Assembly: GCF_021869535.1 (NCBI RefSeq)
Contig: NW_026262701.1
Span: forward strand, 387,501-451,500
Source of the DNA: Mytilus californianus
Taxonomy: Eukaryota; Mollusca; Bivalvia; Mytilida; Mytilidae
Reading direction: 5' to 3'
Length of the DNA stretch: 64,000 nt
The position numbers and the translations under genes were made by a program. A model generated the notes under the pieces. The model saw only the letters and a program-made list of their open reading frames with translations, did not search any database and had not been told where the DNA came from. Shown here in pieces: positions 33,060-64,000 of the stretch. Every line of letters starts with the position of its first letter. Within the stretch, counting starts at the first letter, position 1.

Positions 33060-33456
33060 TATTAATGACTTAAACCGACATCTCCCAGTCAAATTTTAAA
33101 ATAAACTTGACAGTTTCCCTCAGTAAAATTTTACTCTAATAACTAAAATAAAATCAATACCCGGTATAGCGGATCACAATATAGTTTTGGTTGATGTCAT
33201 TTGTAAGCCTAAAAGAGCTACGCAATACCTCTAGATTTAGAAAAAAATAAAAACATTACCGAATCATTTATATCTGATCTGCTTAGCCAAACCACATTAG
33301 AACTTACTATAGATCAGTGGTGGATTAAGTTTAGAGATGGTATAACAAAAATCATCAATGAAAATATACCAAGTAAAATGACAAAATCTAAATATACAAA
33401 CCCAATGGCAAATAAAGACATTGATAGTTTATGTAAAAAACAAAAACGAGCATTTA
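33060..33456 (+). pseudogene. LINE ORF2, endonuclease/linker part, left of a DNA transposon
   Basis: Reads SIPGIADHNIVLVDVICKPK (end of endonuclease, SDH-like motif), then in another frame ITESFISDLLSQT, FRDGITKIINENIPSKM and NPMANKDIDSLCKKQKRAF. These are typical endonuclease-RT linker motifs. The sequence stops at 'cgagcattta' and resumes at 37587 with 'gtaaagctaaaaaaaactgg' (SKAKKNW), so it is one LINE split by a 4.1-kb insertion. Confidence 0.8.
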
Positions 33457-34019
33457 GGGACCGGTCAAAATTTCTTGATGCATGGGACCGGTGCAAACTG
33501 TAATGGGACAAGCACTTTTTGCAGTGTTTACAGGAATGGGACTCAATGTTTTTTTCATTATTGGCAAGCATGGGACATGAACTTTTTGAAACAATGTCTG
33601 TATATGAAAAAAAAAAATTTGATAAATCTATAACAAACAAAAATAACATCATGAACATCTAGCAATGTGAATTTAACAGTTACAACATACCAAATTCATT
33701 TTCAAGATTTAGGGACCGGTGCAAAACGCAGTAGGAAACACATTTTTTTAACTTAATTTTTGATAGGACTTCTACTTTTTTAGTTTTCAGCACTGATAGG
33801 ACAGCAATATTGTTATGGCATATGTATGAATGTAGAAAGTAGTCTATACAAATTTAATTACAACAAAATAAACAAGATTAATTGAGGAACAAACAAAGTA
33901 ACATATGGTGTAAATCAGTCCATCTAACTAAATTAAATATAGATCTATCAAAATTCCAGTTTTTTTGGTAGTTTGGTTCATTGCTGTGAAATTAAAGAAT
34001 TAAATTAAAAGGTAAAAAA

Positions 34020-34990
34020 AATTTGATGAAATTCAGATAGTCATCTTTAATTATTTTTATAACTTTTTCAAATCAACTTGGATTTTCATCAAACTATACA
34101 GCTATCTTAGTTATATATTGATCTTACTGAATCCCAGGTCGTTATGTAGTTTGGTGTATTGCTGTCAAATTTAAGGATTAAATTAATCTAGGTAAAAAAA
34201 GATAGAATTTGCATTTTGGACTAAATTCAGATAGTACACTTTGATGTTTTTATAACTTTTTCAAATCAACTTAGATTTTCATCAAACTATACAGCTATCT
34301 CAGTTATATACTGGTCTTACTGAATCCCAGGTCATTATGTAGTTTGGGGTATTGCTGTCAAATTTAAGGATTAAATTAATCTAGGTAAAAAAAATCTTGA
34401 ATTTGCAGTTTGGACTCAATTCAGATAGTACACTTTAATTTCTTTTATAACTTTTTCAAATCAACTTGGATTTTCATCAAACTATACAGCTTTTTCAGTT
34501 ATATACTGATCTTACTGAATCCCAGGTCGTTATGTAGTTTGGGGTATTGCTGTCAAATTTAAGGATTAAATTAATCTAGTTCAAAAAAGATAGAATTTGC
34601 AGTTCAGACTAAATTTGGATACTTAACTTTGACTTATTTTATAACTACTTCAAAGCAACTTGAATTTTCATCCAAATCTACAGCTATCTTCATTATATTT
34701 TTATCTTACAAAAAAACAGGTTATATGGTAATTTGGTTTATTGCTGTCAAATTTAAATATTTAAATTATAGGTTTCTATCTGAATTTTGTCAAAACTGAA
34801 AATTTTAGCCTTTTTTTACCTATTAACTAAGTCCTTAAATTTGACACAATACACCAAAACACAAAACAACCTGGTATTTTGTAAGATAAATATATAATAA
34901 AGATAGCTGAAAAGATTGATGAAAATCCAAGCTGATTTGAAAAAGTTATAAAATTTAAAAAATGACACCTTTGTTTTGTTAAAACAAGAA
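34020..34990. repeat. Four direct and one inverted copies of a ~195-bp module
   Basis: Direct copies (period 193-198) share 'tataactttttcaaatcaac', 'catcaaactatacagctat' and 'gtcaaatttaaggattaaat'. A degenerate inverted copy occupies about 34817-34960. Internal to the 4.1-kb transposon. Confidence 0.85.
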
Positions 34991-35234
34991 TTTAATATAA
35001 TCATGATAATAGAACTTTCATAACAATCCTTGATAACCTTTTAAAAAAGGAAATGTGTTCCAAAGTTACAGTAAAAATTTATTTTAATCAAATTTAAATA
35101 AATTTTTGTCAGATTTAAAGACATGGCATACAAGAGGCACTTTAATAAGGTTTAATTACATCAGTACATGTGTGTTTTACAGGTAAAAAGAAAGCCCTAC
35201 TTTTCTTAAACTCGTGTATTACTTATCGAATGTA

Positions 35235-36380
35235 GGACAGAAGTCACAGACAAAAAGTCACAGACAAAAAGCCACAGGACAAAAAGTCACAATTCAGTTT
35301 TGAGATTATTTTTCTTTAACAAGAAAACACTTATTTAAAAAAAAACATTTTTGTACTTTTCTTGAACTTTAGTATATAAAGCAACTTTGTAAACAAAATT
35401 TATATAAAAAAATAAAATTGAGAATGGAAATGGGGAATGTGTCAAAGAGACAACAACCCGACCATAGAACAGACAACAGCAGAAGGTCACCAACAGGTCT
35501 TCAATGCACGAGAAATTCCCGCACCCGGAGGCGTCCTTCAGCTGGCCCCTAAACAAATATATATACTAGTTCAGTGATAATGAACGCCATACTAAACTCC
35601 AAATTGTACACAAGAAACTAAAATTAAAAATAATACAAGACTAACAAAAGCTAGAGGCTCCTGACTTGGGACAGGCGCAAAAATGCGGCGGGGTTAAACA
35701 TGTTTATGAGATCTCAACCCTCCCCCTATACCTCTAGCCAATGTAGAAAAGTAAACGCATAACAATACGCACATTAAAATTCAGTTCAAGAGAAGTCCGA
35801 GTCTGATGTCAGAAGATGTAACCAAAGAAAATAAACAAAATGACAATAATACATAAATAACAACAGACTACTAGCAGTTAACTGACATGTCAGCTCCAGA
35901 CTTAAATTAAACTGATTGAAAGATTATGTCTTCATCATATGAATATCAGGCACAATCCTTCCCGTTAGGGGAATTAGTATCATACCATCATAACATATAT
36001 GAGAAGAACATAACCCGTGTCATGCCAACAACTGGTTTTTAAATAAATGTGTTTAGTGCCGATGCAAAGACCCCATAAGTGAATCAATATTAACGTATTT
36101 ATAATGATCAAATAATTGTTATGAAAACAAAATGTCAAAGTGAGTTGGTACTTAAACGGCTTCATGGTGCCAAGAAATATATCTTTTGCATGATTAAAAT
36201 TTAATAAATTTTTATTTATCAAGTCTCATGAACAATTTCATCAACTGTAAAATAAATATATGTAATAAAAAGTAAATATTTAAAGATCTTTCTCTAAAAT
36301 ATTCAAACAAGTGTATACATATTATTTGTGACTTTTTGTCCTATCAAATTTGTGACTTTTTGTCCTGTGACTTTCTGTCC
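35235..36380. mobile_element. Inner element with 'acaaaaagtcac' termini
   Basis: Left 'ggacagaagtcacagac' then 'aaaaagtcacag' reiterated; right 'gtgactttttgtcctgtgac' then 'tttctgtcc'. The ends are inverted repeats, each built of 2-4 short direct repeats. A family B copy fills the interior. Target duplication unclear. Confidence 0.6.
35405..36230 (-). repeat. Dispersed repeat family B, long copy
   Basis: Reverse complement of the 21170-21455 text ('gtgtcaaagagacaacaacc', 'ggcgtccttcagctggcccc'), then further family text ('tgggacaggcgcaaaaatgc', 'cgatgcaaagaccccataag'). Confidence 0.8.
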
Positions 36381-36702
36381 GTTTACCTACTTATCTAGTG
36401 AATTCAAAAGGCCTTGCGATTTAAGTTTAACAGGATGTTGCAATTTTGAATGAATGTTATTTAGAATTTAATACTCTCTGGTAGGTGTGATCTTTTTGCC
36501 CCAAGCAGGATGTATTGCTTTATACTTCACCACTTTAATCAGAAGGACAATTTTAATAATTTCTTTAATGTTTGATCCCTTTTTGATATATTCATATAAT
36601 ATATATCAACATGTCGAGATAATGTCGAGACTAGTCAAGTAAAATGTGAGCACAAAATCTGGTCTTTTCAGACTCTGAGCAGTTTGTAGTGTAGATAATG
36701 AA

Positions 36703-36795
36703 CAAATCCAAAGTGACGAAGAAGATGACCTTGTAATAAGAGCCTATGACAGTTCTGACAGTGATAATGACAATGATGACAATAATACTAAATGA
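36703..36795 (+). pseudogene. Acidic 30-residue ORF remnant inside the transposon
   Basis: Reads SDEEDDLVIRAYDSSDSDND... to a stop. Very acidic, as seen in N-termini of some cut-and-paste transposases, but no catalytic domain follows. Recorded as an unproven trace of a transposon protein. Confidence 0.3.
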
Positions 36796-37586
36796 TGAAT
36801 ACAGTAGTAATAGTAGTAGTAGGCATTCAGAGGGTAGGACATAGCTTTTTGTAAGGGAGAAATATGAATTGCACCGGTCCCAACCCCCCAATAAATATTG
36901 ACCAGTCCCTTAAAGAACAGTGAAGGCAACAAAAAAAAAACTTTGGAACAGAATAAACATGAAAAAATACTTTGATATAAAATTAAAAAAAATATGTAAA
37001 AATTTGATTAGATATTTTACATGTATAACCGTTTAACAAATGTAAAAAAAACGAATTCATGGATAGTGTTTTCTGCGCAAAAAAGCATGACTGTCAAATA
37101 TAATTCTGTCCTCCCGTAAAGCAGAATTTACCTACCTACTGTTAATTTAGAATAGTCAGATTCTAAATTAAGCTGCAATTTTTTTTGAAAAAATGTATTC
37201 TACCATACACTTCATACATGTTTATTGTTTAATATTGCATGTATCATTTATTATAGTCAATAACATATTGTCATCTGTTTGGGCTCCTGTGTTGGCAATA
37301 AAATATGCTTATGTATTGTTTTGTTTACTTTATAACAGCAATATAGATACAGTTCACACATAGTAGCATTATTTTTCAGCTATCCAAATACATTGTAGCA
37401 TGAAATGTAGCCACAACTTTGATCATGTTTTTTGTGCTTTAACATGGGACACACACTTTTTTACTAGGTAAAAGTCATGGGACAAGCATATTTTTATTCT
37501 GCCAGTAACCATGGGATCAAGAGAATTATTTCAGACAATTTTCTTTTTGCACCGGTCCCATGCATCAAGAAATTTTGACCGGTCCC

Positions 37587-39110
37587 TTAGTAAAGCTAAA
37601 AAAAACTGGAAAACAAACCCACAAAGATAAATACAAAAAGATTAAAGCAACAACACAAAGAGAGATCAGGAAGTCTCAAAGTAAATATATGGAAGAAGTC
37701 ATAAGTCCACAACTTGATGAAAAACCAAAATCCTTTTGACAATTTATAAAAGGGAAAAAGACTGAAACATCAGGAGTCTCACCTTTGAGAGGTAAAGATG
37801 GATTACTTTTTATATATATATAGTGACCAACAAACACAATCAAATGTTTTAAATGAGCAATTTAAAAGTGCATTTACCAAAGAAGATAAATCTTCAATAC
37901 CGCATAAGCCAAAAAGCCCCTACCCCACCATGCCAGATCTAACTATTAATATTAATGGCATAACTAAACTTCTAAAAAATATAAACCCCCATAAAGCTAG
38001 TGGACCTGATAATATCCCTGCTATTTTCCTTAATAAATTCTCGGGAGAGATATCCCCTTCCTTGAATTCTTTTTTCAAAAATCCATATATGATGGAAAAA
38101 TTCCAAAAGAGTGGAAACAGGCAAATGTTGTGCCAATTTTTAAAAAGGGAGATAAGCATAACATAATTAACTATAGACCGGTTTCTTTAACGGCTATTTG
38201 CTGTAAGGTCTTAGAACATGTTTTAACTAGTAACATCAGGAAACAATTAGATTTGAATTATAATATTTTAAATGTTTGCCAACATGGCTTTAGAAGTAAA
38301 CGTTCTTGTGAAGCTCAACTTATCATAAGCATTCAGGATATAGCCAAATATATGACAGAAGGTAATCAAGTTGATGCAATTCTTTTAGATTTTTCTAAAG
38401 CGTTCGATAAGGTCCCCCATGAAAGATTAATAACAAAACTTAATCATTATGGTATAAGGAAAAATAAGTTACTTTGGATAAGAGATTTTTTGTCAAACAG
38501 GCAACAGCAAGTCCTGCTAAACGGTGTTCAATCTTCCAAGTTATCTTCCTCAGGGCACAATATTAGGACCAACTTTATTTTTGTTATTTATAAACGACCT
38601 ACCTGAGCATGTCTCCTGTAAGGTTTGTCTTTTTTCTGACGACTGTTTACTTTATAAAACATCAAATAATATAAATGAGTCTCAAGCACTCCAAAAAGAT
38701 TTATCAAACCTTGAAAACTGGGAATCTGAATGGCATATATATATATATATATATATATATTCAAGATAAAAAGGCATGAATTTGACAGATACAAAATATT
38801 ACAAAGACACAAATATAGCACTAGACATAGTTTATAGACACTAAAATGATATACATGTTTACTAAAAATTTTAATTTAAAAAATAAAATTATGAAAATTT
38901 TCATGATATTTTGATAAAATGAATAGACTAGATTTAATAATGAGTGAAATTTAAATTGACTAGATTTTCACAGTAGCCTAATATCTTAGGATGACCCACA
39001 AAAGTTATTAAAACTTATTTCCAGTGGGGTCCAGATGAAATTTAATCCTGAAAAATGTTATGTCATAAATATTAGGCAATTTGCATGTCACTCTCGGCCA
39101 TAGAATCCTT
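37587..39110 (+). pseudogene. LINE ORF2, RT part, right of the DNA transposon
   Basis: Motifs in order: ATTQREIRKSQSKYMEE (37640s), NPHKASGPDNIPA (about 37985), VPIFKKGDKHNIINYRPVSL (38130s), GFRSKRSCEAQL, DFSKAFDKVPHERL (RT catalytic Asp), LPQGTILGPTLFLLFINDL, LFSDDCLLYK (A/F-ADD box changed to SDD), then after a (TA)n-containing insertion (about 38735-39025) QMKFNPEKCYVINI. At least three frameshifts or stops. Jockey/CR1-group by motif. Confidence 0.88.
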
Positions 39111-39302
39111 CAAAGGTGGTATCTCCACCTTAACATTTGGAGGATCCTAGCTGTCTGGCTAACCGGCTAACTATTGTATTTATTAAGCCACTGTACATAA
39201 TGTGAATATGTTTAACATTAAGCTACAACTAATGTTATTTTAATTGTAATTGGACTGTGGCAAATATTTTATTTTATATTATAATTTTCTACCTCCATTT
39301 TC

Positions 39303-39630
39303 ATGTACATGAGGGTCGTAATGGGGGTACCTTCATGACGAATAACGGTAAAAATTCTTGCCAAATGACGTTAACGGTAATTTTTGGTTCATGACGATAA
39401 AATGTACACTTTCTTTTAGACAATTAAAAAATCGCAGTACTGATTTTGACGAATCACGTTAATTTTTTTTCCAAAAATAACGGTAACGATAATTATTTGA
39501 GACCTCTGACGATTCACGATAAGGATATTTTGACGAATCACGGTAAAATTTTAACCAATTTGACGCTAACGGTAGCCGAAAATGACCGTTTGACGCCTGA
39601 CGGTAAAGGTCATTCCTACCCTCGTACATA
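39303..39630. mobile_element. Putative MITE rich in 'tgacgaatcacggtaa'
   Basis: Outer ends 'gtacatgagggtcgtaatgg' and 'cattcctaccctcgtac' are imperfect inverted repeats. The inside is a patchwork of 'tgacg(a)atcacggtaa' and 'aacggtaa' motifs on both strands. No ORF. Confidence 0.6.
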
Positions 39631-39632
39631 GT

Positions 39633-40162
39633 GCCACAGTTCCGGGATATTCCACACTCCGGTGTCGTATTAAATTAAGCTACCATGAAATTAAGCTACT
39701 TTTCTGGCACCGGAGTCTTTCCCGAAATCGGAAGAAGAATATAGTAATTGTAACTGAGATCAAGAGACAAACTTTTTTAAATTGACATAGTCAAGTGATT
39801 TATTTTGATTTTATTGTCTTTATTTGATAGTTTGACAAAACCAGTAACCCGTGGCCGTTAAAAATAATCCTCTAATATTAATGTTATCATAACCTCCAAT
39901 ATTAGACGTGCTCCTATCTACAGGAGGAAGATAGAGAACGGAGGAGATGCAGATAGTTTCGGATATACAGTATTCTCCTTGGTGATATTACCTAATTTTG
40001 TTTCAATTATTTAATTGAAGTTTCTGATTCAACATTTTTAATTAGTCTGGTCTATTTTTTAATATTTATGAAATAATTCCATTTTCTCTATTAGTTTCGT
40101 AAAAGTTAAATGTTTCGTAATGCGAAGAGAAGTCACGTCTAGTGTTTTATAATAAGAAAAAA
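39633..40162 (+). promoter_or_regulatory. Presumed AFG3L2 promoter/5'UTR region
   Basis: Immediately upstream of the start codon. It includes a purine-rich stretch ('aggaggaagatagagaac', about 39920-39945). No TATA box at a convincing position. The role is inferred only from location. Confidence 0.3.
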
Positions 40163-63262
<23,100 letters not shown>

Positions 63263-63389
63263 ATTAGTGGCAGTAAGTGAGTGACCATCAGAGAGAACAG
63301 TATAACATTGAACCATAATATTTCTGAATTGATATTTTATTAAGACATATATGTTCTTGCAAATGAATGCATCAGATACAGGCATGGGG

Positions 63390-63560
63390 TAATGCAAATT
63401 TGTAATTGTAATGCATGGTATTAAATTTTTCCAAGTAATTGCATGTAATGTGTAATGCAGCAATTTTTGCATTACATGTAATTGTAATTTAATGCATTAC
63501 TTTAGCAAAAAGCTGTGTAATTTCATGCATTACATTGCATTACATGGCATTACTTTTTTC
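63390..63560. repeat. Low-complexity 'tgcattacatg' run
   Basis: Overlapping 'aatgcattac' / 'gtaatgcaatt' motifs in both orientations. Confidence 0.85.
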
Positions 63561-64000
63561 ACATACTATATATCTTTAACAGGTTGTTGGAGATTAAACT
63601 AAAGCAGAATTTAAGATTTTTTGATTAACTAAGAACAAAATCATTTGAATATTGATTTTCTATTCTATTTATTTTTCACACTTTATATAAATCACTAGAG
63701 GGAATTCGGAGATTAAGCCTTGCCCCAGGTACATGTAGAACTTGAAAAGAAAAAAAATAAAGTGGTATAAATACTAGAATGACCAAATTACAATTCTAAA
63801 TGAATAACACAACATTGTGTATCAGATAGAGTTTTTTTTTAATTATTACATTTTATTTTATACATTTTCCTGCATAAAAAGATTGATATTTGAAAAGCAT
63901 TACTGTAAAAGTGTTCCATTGTTGTCAAAAGATCACATGATTAAATAACAGATAATTGAACATTGTCATAAAACACTAATTTGTTTGTTTTACAATCAAT
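63561..64000. other. Intron 10 sequence, no feature seen
   Basis: AT-rich; the next AFG3L2 exon is not reached. Confidence 0.6.

Larger units (their letters stand above)
33457..37586. mobile_element. 4,130-bp TTA-flanked DNA transposon with 41-bp perfect TIRs
   Basis: Left end starts 'gggaccggtcaaaatttctt' and continues 'gatgcatgggaccggtgcaaa'; the right end is its exact reverse complement over 41 bp. TTA lies at 33454-33456 and 37587-37589. GGGACCGG appears twice per TIR. A second, diverged set of such ends lies inside (33709; 36870-36915), so it is composite or nested. The 3-bp TTA duplication points to the PIF/Harbinger superfamily. No transposase domain was recognised, so non-autonomous or gutted. 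Confidence 0.88.

Noticed and set aside
36703..36795. piggyBac-type transposase start
   Set aside because: Only an acidic peptide; the element duplicates TTA, not TTAA, and no catalytic domain follows.

Overview
The window is animal nuclear DNA, AT-rich and dominated by repeats, and it fits a marine bivalve, most likely a mussel of the Mytilus group. Two spliced protein-coding genes are visible, both on the plus strand with GT-AG introns. The bivalve assignment rests on recognising the repeats (the 'ttgtctcattggcaatcat' family, the 'atgcccc' and 'atacgaccgc' hairpin-ended families, TTA-flanked GGGA-ended elements). It is a judgement, not a search result.

Layout. 1-15.35 kb: intergenic DNA with LINE remnants, a 1.36-kb minisatellite that grew out of reverse-transcriptase codons, three near-perfect palindromes, a 29-bp minisatellite and a large nested hairpin-ended repeat. 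15.35-25.4 kb: a three-exon gene for an atypical dual-specificity phosphatase of the DUSP3/VHR type (201 codons, catalytic residues intact). 25.4-40.1 kb: intergenic, with a 2-kb 39-bp minisatellite inside a LINE endonuclease-like fragment, further LINE remnants on both strands, and a 4,130-bp TTA-flanked DNA transposon with 41-bp perfect terminal inverted repeats sitting inside a LINE. 40.16 kb to the end: the first ten coding exons (421 codons) of an AFG3L2-type mitochondrial m-AAA protease, from the presequence through both membrane segments, Walker A and Walker B. The metalloprotease half lies beyond the window.

The most unusual feature is where the tandem repeats sit. At least seven splice junctions of the two genes are part of, or copied into, local tandem arrays: the DUSP exon 1 acceptor, the DUSP exon 2 donor (look-alike copies deeper in the intron), AFG3L2 exon 3 donor, exon 4 acceptor, exon 5 acceptor and donor, and exon 10 donor. 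The exon 8 acceptor is a weaker case. The 75-nt AFG3L2 exon 5 has about nine decoy copies of its 3' splice site upstream and about forty copies of its 5' splice site downstream. Several arrays therefore hold many intact-looking AG or GT sites that would introduce stops if used. This looks like repeated tandem duplication across exon-intron boundaries and is the best candidate here for something undescribed.

The two genes show no sign of shared function. The phosphatase would act on phospho-tyrosine/threonine in cytosol or nucleus; the AAA protease subunit acts at the mitochondrial inner membrane. They are simply neighbours about 15 kb apart.
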